Below, piece after piece: positions 28,651 to 35,703 of a stretch of DNA of 57,234 bases. Under the pieces are notes generated by a model. It was not told where the DNA came from, did no database searches, and worked only from the letters and a program-made list of their open reading frames with translations. The DNA lies in assembly GCA_021203205.1 (NCBI GenBank), contig JAJQBQ010000034.1:1-57234 (forward strand). Reading direction: 5' to 3'. The DNA comes from Lachnospiraceae bacterium (GTDB lineage Bacteria; Bacillota; Clostridia; Lachnospirales; Lachnospiraceae). The position numbers and the translations under genes were made by a program. Position 1 is the first letter of the stretch. Every line of letters starts with the position of its first letter.

Positions 28651-29157
28651 TTACGCCGTCGGCGGATCCAGCTTTGGCTGCTCCGCGAGAATGGACGTGC
28701 AGAACGGGCAACGGGTCGCTTCGATGGAGATCTCGCTCTGGCAGAACTCGCACTTCTTTGTGGTCGGGGCTGCAGGGGCTTCCTCCTCCTTGTGCTTTAA
28801 GCCGCTCGTCATCTTATTTACTGCCTTTACAAACAGGAAAATGACAAACGCCATGATCAGGAAATTCAGCACTGCGGTCAGGAAAGAACCGTAGTTGAAG
28901 GTCGTCACGCCCAGCTCTGTCGCCTTGTCCAGCGAGGTCACTTCCGCTTCCGTCACGCCGTCCGGCAGCTTCAGGATAATGAACTGGTTGTTAAAGTTCA
29001 CGCCGCCGGTCAGCAGACCGATGAGCGGCATCACCAGGTCGTTCACGAAGGAATTCACGATGCTCTGGAACGCGGCACCGATGATGACACCGACTGCCAG
29101 GTCCATGACGTTGCCCTTGGTGGCAAATTCCTTGAACTCATTTAAAAATTTCTTCAC
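28651..29157 (-). CDS. mscL: Large-conductance mechanosensitive channel MscL with C-terminal zinc ribbon
   Basis: 168 residues. The first 110 are standard MscL: MKKFLNEFKEFATKGNVMDLAVGVIIGAAFQSIVNSFVNDLVMPLIGLLTGGV (TM1 pore helix) and FLTAVLNFLIMAFVIFLFVKAVNKM (TM2). Most MscL end near residue 130-140 with a helical bundle. Here the tail carries CEFCQSEISIEATRCPFC, a four-Cys zinc ribbon, after a Pro/Ala-rich linker. The channel opens on membrane tension to release solutes. The ribbon would sit in the cytoplasm and may bind metal or a partner; its role is unknown. It stands alone. Confidence 0.94.
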   Translation of the reverse strand: MKKFLNEFKEFATKGNVMDLAVGVIIGAAFQSIVNSFVNDLVMPLIGLLTGGVNFNNQFIILKLPDGVTEAEVTSLDKATELGVTTFNYGSFLTAVLNFLIMAFVIFLFVKAVNKMTSGLKHKEEEAPAAPTTKKCEFCQSEISIEATRCPFCTSILAEQPKLDPPTA

Positions 29158-29433
29158 TTTTTTACCTCCTACCTCATTCCGGTACAGGATACATGAAATA
29201 CAAGCGTTACCGTGAATAGTAGCGCATAAGCGATCGTGAACAGGTAATCGCTTTGGTTCTATTTGGCCGGGGCGCGGCTGGTATATTGCTCACTGGAAAG
29301 ATTATGTACCGCTCTCATCCCCGCAGGGCGATAAATTCCATGGCGTGAGACAGATGCGCGTGGCGGTCAAAAACTACCGCTTACATTATTACAAATCTTT
29401 GGGGAGTACAAGCAATTTTTCATTATTTTACGC
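29158..29433. other. Gap upstream of mscL
   Basis: No gene is seen. It must carry the mscL promoter on the minus strand, but none is clear. GTTACCGTGAATAGTAGC near 29205-29222 resembles the palindromic GTTACTGTGAATAGTAAC at 35034-35051 upstream of rpsO. Confidence 0.3.
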
Positions 29434-29461
29434 TTGACAGAATCGAAACAGCCGCTATAAT
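29434..29461 (+). promoter_or_regulatory. Promoter of antisense RNA, locus A
   Basis: TTGACA (29434-29439) and TATAAT (29456-29461) are consensus hexamers 16 bases apart, reading towards the toxin-like gene on the other strand. Locus B has the same hexamers and the same 16-base spacing for its antisense RNA. Confidence 0.8.
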
Positions 29462-29467
29462 AATATT

Positions 29468-29565
29468 TAGTTACTTTGCAATTATTGTGTCCAGTAACTA
29501 AAAGCCAGAGAAAGAATAAATGCCCCTTAAGAGAGTTGCGTTCTCTTAAGGGGCTATATTCCTTT
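29468..29565 (+). ncRNA. Putative antitoxin RNA, locus A (par RNA II-like)
   Basis: The predicted RNA of about 95-100 nt starts with an 8-bp hairpin (29468-29475 with 29493-29500). Its 17-base loop (29476-29492) carries the sequence that is repeated at 29667-29683 over the start codon of the convergent peptide gene (16 of 17 bases identical as direct repeats). The RNA can therefore pair with the peptide mRNA's AUG and codons 2-6. A second 8-base repeat, GCCAGAGA, at 29504-29511 matches 29714-29721 in the peptide's leader. The RNA ends at the shared terminator 29522-29554. This matches RNA II of the Fst/par type I systems. Confidence 0.7.
29522..29554. terminator. Bidirectional terminator shared by toxin and antitoxin RNAs, locus A
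   Basis: GCCCCTTAAGAGA (29522-29534) pairs perfectly with TCTCTTAAGGGGC (29542-29554), 13 bp with a 7-base loop. U-rich tracts follow on both strands. The convergent RNAs overlap here, so this stem is a third region of complementarity. Confidence 0.85.
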
Positions 29566-29603
29566 AAGCGAGGCGGAATACGCTCCTCAGGCTGGGGACT
29601 CTG

Positions 29604-29684
29604 CTATTCATCCAACCCTTTGCAAACATAGTAAGCTGCTATGCTTGCCAAAAATGATACAATAAATGCGATTATTGTGTCCAT
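29604..29684 (-). CDS. Small hydrophobic peptide, putative Fst-like type I toxin, locus A
   Basis: 26 residues from ATG 29684 to TAG 29604. It starts MDTIIAFIV, has one uninterrupted hydrophobic helix (about residues 4-19) and ends YYVCKGLDE. A ribosome binding site AAAGGGGG lies ahead. The homologous 23-residue peptide at 35500-35571 ends HYICKWLDE, so the tail is conserved although the DNA is not. One membrane helix with a charged tail containing L-D-E resembles Fst-family toxins. The leader can form two exclusive hairpins: one pairs ACCCCC with the GGGGGT of the ribosome site (29692-29697 with 29722-29727), the other leaves it free (29702-29707 with 29725-29730). Confidence 0.75.
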   Translation of the reverse strand: MDTIIAFIVSFLASIAAYYVCKGLDE

Positions 29685-29736
29685 CTAATTCACCCCCTTT
29701 CACTACCGCTTTTGCCAGAGAGGGGGTAGTTTCTTT

Positions 29737-29765
29737 AGTATAACGTTTTTCTTCCCTGTTTGCAA
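29737..29765 (-). promoter_or_regulatory. Promoter of the toxin-like gene, locus A
   Basis: On the minus strand TTGCAA (29760-29765) and TATACT (29737-29742) are 17 bases apart. It gives an mRNA of roughly 210 bases that ends at the shared terminator. Confidence 0.65.
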
Positions 29766-29891
29766 CAAAATCTTTAATTTTTTCTTCTATTGTTTAATTA
29801 TGCAACATATTATTTGGCGCAATGCGTAGGAATTAACTAAAAAATCAGTTGATCTTCTTTACGCAATACCGCAGCATCGTCATTTTTGCCC

Positions 29892-30815
29892 TTATACCAT
29901 CTGTGCTATCGCCACCAAAATCGGCATGGTTACCACCGAGAGCAGCGTCGTCACCGACACCAGATTTCCGGCCAGTTCCGCGTCCCCTCCGAATTTCATG
30001 GCGAACATGGTAGTACCGGCAGCCGTCGGCGCGCTGGCGCTGATGGTGCAGGCCACGAGGATCGTGCCGCGCACCCCCACCGCGTACATGAGCGCAAAGC
30101 TGATCAGAGGAACGGCGATCAGCCGCAGCCCGCAGACGAGCCAGGTTGTCCCGGCTTTAAGCACACCGGCCGGACTGGACTGCATCAGATAGAAACCGAT
30201 CACCAGCATTGGGATCGGGGTATTTAAAGATGCCATGTAACTGACCGGGGAGGCGATGATTTCCGGCAATGTGATGGGGCTCAAAAACAAAATCAGACCG
30301 ATCACCACACCGATGATGCCGGGATTTGTGACGATTTTTCTCAGCGACATACCCTCGCTTTTCCCGCTCATCAGGGCAAGACCGTAAGTCCAGAGCATGA
30401 TATTGTAGACGGCGATGTAGGCCGCGCCGTAGAAGACGCCCTCGGAACCCAGAACCACCCGCATGAGCGGCAGTGACATGTAACCGCAGTTGGAGAAAAT
30501 CACGGCAAAGCGGTAGACCTTTTCCTTCGCCTCATCTTTGTGGTGTACAGTAAGCTTCGCCAGCAGAATGCCCAGCCCGTGTACCGCAAAGGCAATGAGG
30601 CAGGTTACCCCCAGCCCCACCAGCATCGTCCGGTCAAATTCCCGCTCAAAAGACTCGATGATGACGCAGGGCGTCACAACGTAGAGCACCAGATTCGTCA
30701 TGCCGGCGATACACTCACGCGTTAACACCTTTGCTTTCGTCAGTATGGCGCCCAGGCCAATTAAAATGAACAGGATGATGACCTGCTGCGCAACGGTCAA
30801 AAAATTATCAAACAT
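29892..30815 (-). CDS. AEC family transporter (auxin efflux carrier-like permease)
   Basis: 307 residues from ATG 30815 (MFDNFLTVAQQVIILFILIGLG), preceded by AGGAGAGG; the longer frame from 30998 is rejected. About ten hydrophobic segments are arranged as two halves of five. FSNCGYMSLPLMRVVLGSEGVFYGAAYIAVYNI and ASAPTAAGTTMFAMKFGGDAELAG are typical AEC (PF03547) motifs. Members export small organic acids or auxin-like compounds; the bacterial substrate is usually unknown. It is a single gene with no pathway neighbours. Confidence 0.88.
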   Translation of the reverse strand: MFDNFLTVAQQVIILFILIGLGAILTKAKVLTRECIAGMTNLVLYVVTPCVIIESFEREFDRTMLVGLGVTCLIAFAVHGLGILLAKLTVHHKDEAKEKVYRFAVIFSNCGYMSLPLMRVVLGSEGVFYGAAYIAVYNIMLWTYGLALMSGKSEGMSLRKIVTNPGIIGVVIGLILFLSPITLPEIIASPVSYMASLNTPIPMLVIGFYLMQSSPAGVLKAGTTWLVCGLRLIAVPLISFALMYAVGVRGTILVACTISASAPTAAGTTMFAMKFGGDAELAGNLVSVTTLLSVVTMPILVAIAQMV

Positions 30816-30936
30816 GGAAAACCTCTCCTCTAAGCTCAAACTGCTCCCTTTACTTTTCCTGTTCTTTAAATGCCATATTTCAGGCAATTCAAATACCATA
30901 AATATTTGTGCCAAAATATGTACGTCCGGACTTCGG

Positions 30937-31944
30937 TTACGATTGAAAGGAATGCAGGCTCCGGTAAGGAATCGCCCCTCCAAACAAATCCAGCGCACTC
31001 CCCACGGTAAAATCCAGCCTGCCTCTTCCGTACTCGTCGATTTTCCGGATATCTTCCATAGAATGTATGCCGCCGGCGTAGGTCACCGGGATACCGTTCC
31101 ACGCGCCCAGCATCCTTGCCAGATTTTCCTCGATGCCGGCCTGCCGCCCTTCCACATCCACCGCGTGGATCAGATACTCATCACAGTAAGCAGAAAGTTC
31201 TTCCAGAAGTTTCGGTGTGACAGCCACCTCCGTGAACTTCTGCCAGCGGTCAGTGACGATATAATATTCTCCGTTTTCACATTTTTCCTCCGGAATCGCA
31301 TCCTCCTGCCCTGTCTTTCCTTCCGGGACCGTATCTTTCTGTCCCGTCTTCTTATCTTTTACATACAAATCATCTTCCGTTTTCGTTTTTTCGTATTTTT
31401 CCGAGCAATCAGAGATACTCTTTCCGTTCTCCGGCAAATTATTTCCTCCGGATATTTTTTTTGTCACAATCTCCTCAGATTCCGACAGTTCACCGGGGTG
31501 GGCGGTGCTTCTCTTCCTGCAGCTCAAATCCAGCACCAGGTGTTCCTTTCCCACCGCGGCAACCATTTTTTCCAGCGCCTCCATGTCCAGCTTCCCGTCC
31601 CGGAACACGAACGAAGTCACAATCACATGCGATGCTCCCATCCTTAAAAATGTGCCCGCATTCTCGTCATTTATACCCCCGCCGATCATCAGCCCGCCGG
31701 GAAATGCCGCAAGCGCCGCCCGTGCCTGCGATAAATCTTCCTTATAATAAGGAGAATTCGCGTGATTCAGCAAAATCACATGCCCCCCGGCGAGTCCGTC
31801 CGCCCGGTACAGTTTTGCGTAATACGCCGCGTCCTGTTCCGAGACAAAATTATCCCTCGCCCGGTCGCCCGCATCCCTTAAACTGCCGCCTACGATTTGC
31901 TTCACTTTTCCGTTGTGAATATCGATACATGGTCGGAATTTCAT
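30937..31944 (-). CDS. hisA: Eukaryotic-type HisA (ProFAR isomerase) with an ~80-residue insertion
   Basis: 335 residues. FRPCIDIHNGKVKQIVGGSL, NFVSEQDAAYYAKLYRADGLAGGHVI, MIGGGINDENAGTFL, LVLDLSCRK, EYLIHAVDVEGRQAGIEENL and VTYAGGIHSMEDIRKID match the fungal/plant HIS6 branch of HisA rather than the usual bacterial one. The catalytic Asp are D8 and D263. Between LDLSCRK (144) and YYIVTDRWQKF (227) there is a charged insertion holding a duplicated unit (KTGQKDTVPEG, KTGQEDAIPEE; 31289-31318 and 31322-31351). It catalyses the Amadori-type isomerisation in histidine synthesis. No other his gene is nearby. Confidence 0.88.
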   Translation of the reverse strand: MKFRPCIDIHNGKVKQIVGGSLRDAGDRARDNFVSEQDAAYYAKLYRADGLAGGHVILLNHANSPYYKEDLSQARAALAAFPGGLMIGGGINDENAGTFLRMGASHVIVTSFVFRDGKLDMEALEKMVAAVGKEHLVLDLSCRKRSTAHPGELSESEEIVTKKISGGNNLPENGKSISDCSEKYEKTKTEDDLYVKDKKTGQKDTVPEGKTGQEDAIPEEKCENGEYYIVTDRWQKFTEVAVTPKLLEELSAYCDEYLIHAVDVEGRQAGIEENLARMLGAWNGIPVTYAGGIHSMEDIRKIDEYGRGRLDFTVGSALDLFGGAIPYRSLHSFQS

Positions 31945-31961
31945 GTGTTGTCGTCCTCTCT

Positions 31962-31997
31962 AAAAAAGGAAGACCCTCTGTTTCCAGCGGATCTTCC
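31962..31997 (-). terminator. Intrinsic terminator just upstream of hisA
   Basis: On the minus strand GGAAGATCC pairs with GGGTCTTCC (31989-31997 with 31968-31976, one mismatch) and is followed by six T (31962-31967). It may end pnp transcription, or act as an attenuator since it lies only 17 bases ahead of the hisA start. No T-box or his leader peptide is seen. Confidence 0.7.
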
Positions 31998-32128
31998 CGT
32001 ATCTATAGCTCACATCTTTTCCATCACATACTACGATTCGCTTTCTTCAGGCATCGAAATACAGGATGTCCGAGACCCGAAACAATCAAATAAACAACAG
32101 CCACCGTCTATTTACCGGGGTTCGCAGC

Positions 32129-34216
32129 TTACTGCTTGCAATCCTTAATACTGAAGCTGACTCTTCCCATGCGGTCTTTGCCCAGGCATTTGCACTTCAC
32201 GTGGTCGCCTAATGTCAGCACATCCTCCACCCGGTTGATGCGCTGCTTCGCGATCTTCGAGATGTGAACCATGCCTTCCTTGCCCGGTGCAAACTGGATG
32301 AACGCGCCGAACTCCTTGATGCTGACCACCTTGCCCTCGTAGATCTCGCCCTCCTCAAACTCGGTGACAATGGTCTCGATATACTTCTGCGCCTGCGCCA
32401 TGGCCGCCGCGTCCACACCTGCGATGGAGACGGAGCCGTCGTCCTCGATGTCGATCTTCACGCCGCATTCCTCGATGATGGCGTTGATGGTCTTGCCGCG
32501 CTGGCCCACCACTTCGCCGATCTTCTCCGGATCAATGTGGATCTGGATGATCTTCGGCGCGTATTTGGAAACTTCCTTCCTGGGCTCGGCGATGACCGGA
32601 GTCAGGATCTCATTGATGATATATTCTCTGGCTTCCTTCGTGCGGGCGATGGCCTCCTCGATGATCGGACGGGTCAGGCCGTGAATCTTAATATCCATCT
32701 GGATGGCGGTGATGCCGTCGTGGGTACCTGCCACCTTGAAGTCCATGTCGCCGAAGAAGTCCTCCAGACCCTGGATATCGGTCAGCACGATGTAGTCGTC
32801 GTCCGTGTCGCCGGTCACCAGACCGCAGGAAATGCCCGCCACCTGTTTTTTGATGGGCACGCCGGCCGCCATCAGGGACAGGGTAGATGCGCATACGCTG
32901 GCCTGAGAGGTGGAGCCGTTGGACTCCATGGTCTCGGAGACGGTGCGGATGGCGTAAGGGAACTCTTCCTCGCTCGGCAGAACCGGCAGCAGCGCGCGCT
33001 CTGCCAGTGCGCCGTGGCCGATCTCGCGGCGTCCAGGCCCGCGGCTCGGCTTCGTCTCGCCGACGGAGAAGGACGGGAAATTATAGTGATGCATATAGCG
33101 CTTGGAAACTTCCTGCTCGTCCAGACCGTCCAGACGCTGCGCATCGGCAAGCGGTGCCAGTGTGCAGATATTTAAGATCTGGGTCTGGCCTCTGGTGAAC
33201 ATGCCCGAGCCGTGTACCCGCGGGATCACATCGATCTCGGCGGCCAGCGGGCGGATCTGGTTGATGGCTCTGCCGTCCGGGCGCTTGTGATCCTTTAAGA
33301 TCATCTTGCGGACGGTCTTCTTCTGGTACTGGTAAACTGCCTCGTCCAGCTGTGAAAGCCACTCTTCGTTGTCCGCAAACTTTTCCGCCAGCTCGTCCTT
33401 GATGCGGCGGATGTTCTCCTCGCGCACCTGCTTTTCGTCGGTGAAGACGGCTTCCTCCATCTTTTCCGGCGGAATGATTTCTTTGATGGCAGCGAACAGC
33501 TCCTCACTGACGGAGAAGTGCTGATATTCATGCTTCGGCTTGCCGCACTCCGCCACAATGGTGTCGATGAACTCGATCAGCTGATGATTCACATCGTGCG
33601 CCAGGAAGATGGCCTCGATCATCTTATCCTCCGGCACTTCCTTCGCGCCGGCCTCGATCATGATGACCTTCTCTCTGGTGGAAGCCACCGTCAGGGCCAG
33701 CTCGGAAACATGCTTCTGGTCATTTGTCGGGTTGATGATGAACTCGCCGTCGATGAGACCCACCTGCGTCATGGCGCAGGGGCCGTCAAACGGAATGTCC
33801 GAAATGCAGGTGGCGATGGCCGAACCAATCATGGCGGTCAGTTCCGGCGCCGCCTCCGGGCTCACGGAAAATACGATATTGTCCAGGGTTACGTCGTTGC
33901 GGTAATCCTTCGGGAACAGCGGGCGCATCGGCCGGTCGATGACGCGGGAGGTGAGGATGGCGTTCTCCGATGCCTTCCCCTCTCTGCGGGTGAAACCGCC
34001 CGGGATCTTGCCCACGGCATACATCTTCTCTTCATATTCCACACTTAACGGGAAGAAATCAATCCCGTCTCTCGGCTTCTCCGAAGCCGTGGCCGTGGAG
34101 AGCACGGTGGTCTCTCCGTAGTGCATTAACACTGCGCCGTTGGCCTGGGCGCACACTCTGCCGACATCCACCGTCAGGGTTCTTCCGGCAAGTTCCATAC
34201 TGAAACTCTTGTACAT
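32129..34216 (-). CDS. pnp: Polyribonucleotide nucleotidyltransferase (PNPase)
   Basis: 695 residues, full length. There are two RNase PH domains (GETTVLSTATASEKPRDGIDFFPLSVEYEEKMYAVGKIPGGFTRREG and the second around FTRGQTQILNICTLA...GRREIGHGALAERAL), an all-helical linker between them, a KH domain (IDPEKIGEVVGQRGKTINAIIEE) and a C-terminal S1 domain (GEIYEGKVVSIKEFGAFIQFAPGKEGMVHISKI). It degrades RNA 3' to 5' using phosphate and acts in mRNA decay. It lies downstream of rpsO, the order seen in most bacteria. Confidence 0.98.
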   Translation of the reverse strand: MYKSFSMELAGRTLTVDVGRVCAQANGAVLMHYGETTVLSTATASEKPRDGIDFFPLSVEYEEKMYAVGKIPGGFTRREGKASENAILTSRVIDRPMRPLFPKDYRNDVTLDNIVFSVSPEAAPELTAMIGSAIATCISDIPFDGPCAMTQVGLIDGEFIINPTNDQKHVSELALTVASTREKVIMIEAGAKEVPEDKMIEAIFLAHDVNHQLIEFIDTIVAECGKPKHEYQHFSVSEELFAAIKEIIPPEKMEEAVFTDEKQVREENIRRIKDELAEKFADNEEWLSQLDEAVYQYQKKTVRKMILKDHKRPDGRAINQIRPLAAEIDVIPRVHGSGMFTRGQTQILNICTLAPLADAQRLDGLDEQEVSKRYMHHYNFPSFSVGETKPSRGPGRREIGHGALAERALLPVLPSEEEFPYAIRTVSETMESNGSTSQASVCASTLSLMAAGVPIKKQVAGISCGLVTGDTDDDYIVLTDIQGLEDFFGDMDFKVAGTHDGITAIQMDIKIHGLTRPIIEEAIARTKEAREYIINEILTPVIAEPRKEVSKYAPKIIQIHIDPEKIGEVVGQRGKTINAIIEECGVKIDIEDDGSVSIAGVDAAAMAQAQKYIETIVTEFEEGEIYEGKVVSIKEFGAFIQFAPGKEGMVHISKIAKQRINRVEDVLTLGDHVKCKCLGKDRMGRVSFSIKDCKQ

Positions 34217-34559
34217 GGTAAAAATCCTCCATCATGCTTTGTTTGTGTCTGCGTTTTATGCCCGGCAGTGCCGTCCTGCACACAAACACACTTTGATACT
34301 ATTTTTCTTTCGAATCAGAACTGCCGAAACTACGGCACATGGCACAGATACAGCATCATCTCTCATGTTACCAAAATCCGTTTTCAGGATCTTACGTCCC
34401 CTTTGCTGCGAAAGAGCCTGTCTGCACACATGCGAAATTATACTATGCCATCTGCTGTGGTCTCGGCGCAATTCTTTTTCGAAATAAACTCTTCCTGCGG
34501 TATACGGCAAAACAACTGTCTTAAGTCTTTCATCTCTACCGCACACACAAGATTCATAT
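34217..34559. other. pnp leader region
   Basis: No gene is supported in this spacer. A minus-strand TATAAT at 34437-34442 could be the -10 of a pnp promoter, but no convincing -35 accompanies it. The leader from there to the pnp start would be about 215 bases. Confidence 0.3.
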
Positions 34560-34607
34560 CTGTCACAGAATAACCGGATCTTCTTGCACCATATTATTTT
34601 GTGACAG
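34560..34607. other. Hairpin in the rpsO-pnp spacer
   Basis: CTGTCACA (34560-34567) pairs with TGTGACAG (34600-34607), extended inward by AATA/TATT. In other bacteria the rpsO-pnp spacer holds an RNase III-cleaved stem through which PNPase controls its own mRNA. A similar role here is inferred from position only. Confidence 0.5.
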
Positions 34608-34623
34608 CTCCTGATTAAACGCC

Positions 34624-34655
34624 GAATAGACTTGACCAGCGGGCCAAGTCTATTC
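34624..34655 (-). terminator. Hairpin terminator after rpsO
   Basis: GAATAGACTTG (34624-34634) pairs perfectly with CAAGTCTATTC (34645-34655), 11 bp, 16 bases after the rpsO stop. The T-run is short, so read-through into pnp is likely. Confidence 0.6.
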
Positions 34656-34670
34656 TTATGACGCATATGA

Positions 34671-34937
34671 TTACTTTCTGATGCCAAGTCTTGCGATCAG
34701 GTCACGGTAGCCTTCCAGATTCGTCTTCTTGTAATAGTCCAGAAGACCTCTTCTCTGACCAACCATCATCAGCAGACCTCTGCGGGAGTGGTGATCCTTC
34801 GTGTGCACCTTCAGATGCTCGGTGAGCTCGTTGATTCTCTCGGTGAGAAGCGCGATCTGCACCTCCGGCGAACCGGTATCCTCCGGAGTTCTTCCGTACT
34901 CCTTGATGATTTCTGCTTTTCTTTCCTTCGTGATCAT
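34671..34937 (-). CDS. rpsO: 30S ribosomal protein S15
   Basis: 88 residues, standard length. [71 protein letters not shown] is unmistakable S15; the TGSPEVQ loop and DHHSRRGLL contact 16S rRNA. AAGGAGG lies ahead of the ATG. It binds the central domain of 16S rRNA early in 30S assembly. The 200-base structured leader upstream could hold the usual S15 autoregulatory site. Confidence 0.98.
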   Translation of the reverse strand: MITKERKAEIIKEYGRTPEDTGSPEVQIALLTERINELTEHLKVHTKDHHSRRGLLMMVGQRRGLLDYYKKTNLEGYRDLIARLGIRK

Positions 34938-35033
34938 GTGGTGTTTCCTCCTTGTTCTTATTTGATGTTGACAGCGAAGTCATGTACACCCGGGGATTGC
35001 TTCACGCTTCATAGATCCCTGTCTGCCATATTG

Positions 35034-35051
35034 TTACTGTGAATAGTAACA
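35034..35051. repeat. Palindrome GTTACT-GTGAAT-AGTAAC in the rpsO leader
   Basis: Six-base arms with a 6-base loop. A near copy (GTTACC-GTGAAT-AGTAGC) occurs near 29205-29222 upstream of mscL. It may be a small dispersed hairpin element. Confidence 0.45.
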
Positions 35052-35144
35052 TCACATTCTTTCACCTGTCACATCCCTGCAGCCGTCCGCTTCAGCCATG
35101 GTCGGAGACTCCTCTGTCCGAGCGGCGGTCACTCACGGCTAGCT

Positions 35145-35173
35145 ACTATATCACAGGATTTTTTCTTATGCAA
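35145..35173 (-). promoter_or_regulatory. Promoter of rpsO
   Basis: On the minus strand TTGCAT (35168-35173) and TATAGT (35145-35150) are 17 bases apart. The leader to the rpsO ATG is about 200 bases and contains several GC-rich helices around 35060-35130, a plausible site for S15 autoregulation. Confidence 0.7.
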
Positions 35174-35437
35174 GCGGAATTTTATTTTATTTCCAGTCTT
35201 CTCTTCACACCTCTCACGCAGGAAATTGCGTCATATTTTAAGTTTTTCACGCCCACGCACGCGCCATTTAAAATGTCACATATTTTATCACATGTATGCA
35301 ATTTCAGCAAGAAGTGTTGTTTAATTGTTCTTGTGTTACTTAAATATTTAATAAAGATATAAGAAATTAATGTCGAAGCTGAATTGAAAATTTAAGGCTG
35401 AATTGAAAATTTAAGTGCCAATTAATGTCGAAAACTG
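35174..35437. other. AT-rich gap upstream of locus B
   Basis: No gene is seen. It contains two perfect 19-base tandem copies of GCTGAATTGAAAATTTAAG (35378-35396 and 35397-35415), bracketed by a direct repeat AATTAATGTCGAA (35365-35377 and 35420-35432). These sit just upstream of the locus B peptide promoter and could be regulator sites. Confidence 0.55.
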
Positions 35438-35446
35438 TGGTATGAT
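35438..35446 (+). promoter_or_regulatory. Extended -10 promoter of the toxin-like gene, locus B
   Basis: TGGTATGAT (35438-35446) is an extended -10 element about 50 bases ahead of the peptide ATG. The -35 (CCAATT at 35418-35423) is poor, so this promoter is probably weaker than the convergent antisense promoter. Confidence 0.5.
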
Positions 35447-35499
35447 GGCTTTCCTGCTGCTTTCACCTACATTGGCGGGAGAAAGGAGGTACGATCTTT

Positions 35500-35571
35500 A
35501 TGTTCTCATTAATAATTTCCGTACTGGCAGGTATAATTGCACACTATATCTGCAAATGGTTAGATGAATAG
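35500..35571 (+). CDS. Small hydrophobic peptide, putative Fst-like type I toxin, locus B
   Basis: 23 residues: MFSLIISVLAGIIAHY followed by ICKWLDE. It has one membrane helix and the same tail motif as the locus A peptide (C-K-x-L-D-E). AAAGGAGG (35482-35489) lies 10 bases ahead of the ATG. The leader can fold CTTTC (35460-35464) against GAAAG (35481-35485), partly hiding the ribosome site and displaying TTCACCTA in the loop. Expression would be checked by the convergent RNA at 35614-35697. Toxicity is inferred from size, hydrophobicity and layout. Confidence 0.75.
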   Translation: MFSLIISVLAGIIAHYICKWLDE

Positions 35572-35613
35572 GCCTTTCCTGACCTGAGGTTGTTCTACCT
35601 TGCCTGAAACAGA

Positions 35614-35659
35614 AACCAAAAACCTCCTAAGAGCCGACACTCTTAGGAGGTTTTTGGTT
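35614..35659. terminator. Bidirectional terminator shared by toxin and antitoxin RNAs, locus B
   Basis: A perfect 20-bp stem (35614-35633 with 35640-35659) with a 6-base loop, core CCTCCTAAGAG. Both sides carry A/T runs inside the arms, so it can end RNAs from either direction. Confidence 0.85.
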
Positions 35660-35697
35660 CACCTATTCATTTCAGACCTTATGTTCTCACTGAAACT
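35614..35697 (-). ncRNA. Putative antitoxin RNA, locus B (par RNA II-like)
   Basis: The predicted RNA of about 85 nt starts near 35697. It forms a hairpin TTTCAG/CTGAAA (35690-35695 with 35670-35675) whose 14-base loop (35676-35689) contains the complement of the peptide start: TTATGTTCTCA occurs at 35679-35689 and 35498-35508. A second repeat, TTCACCTA, occurs at 35658-35665 and in the peptide leader at 35462-35469. Order and spacing match locus A, but the sequences differ, so each RNA should recognise only its own target. Confidence 0.7.
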
Positions 35698-35703
35698 GGC
35701 GAT

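Noticed and set aside
28277-28753. 158-residue minus-strand frame over the end of mscL
   Set aside because: It overlaps mscL out of frame, has no ribosome site, and has Cys/Arg/Phe-rich composition unlike a protein.
31945-32128. Histidine T-box riboswitch ahead of hisA
   Set aside because: The terminator is present but neither the T-box sequence nor a specifier stem is visible in the 184 bases.
34256-34687. 143-residue frame between rpsO and pnp
   Set aside because: It crosses two hairpins, overlaps the rpsO end and shows no family features; it is better explained as untranslated leader.
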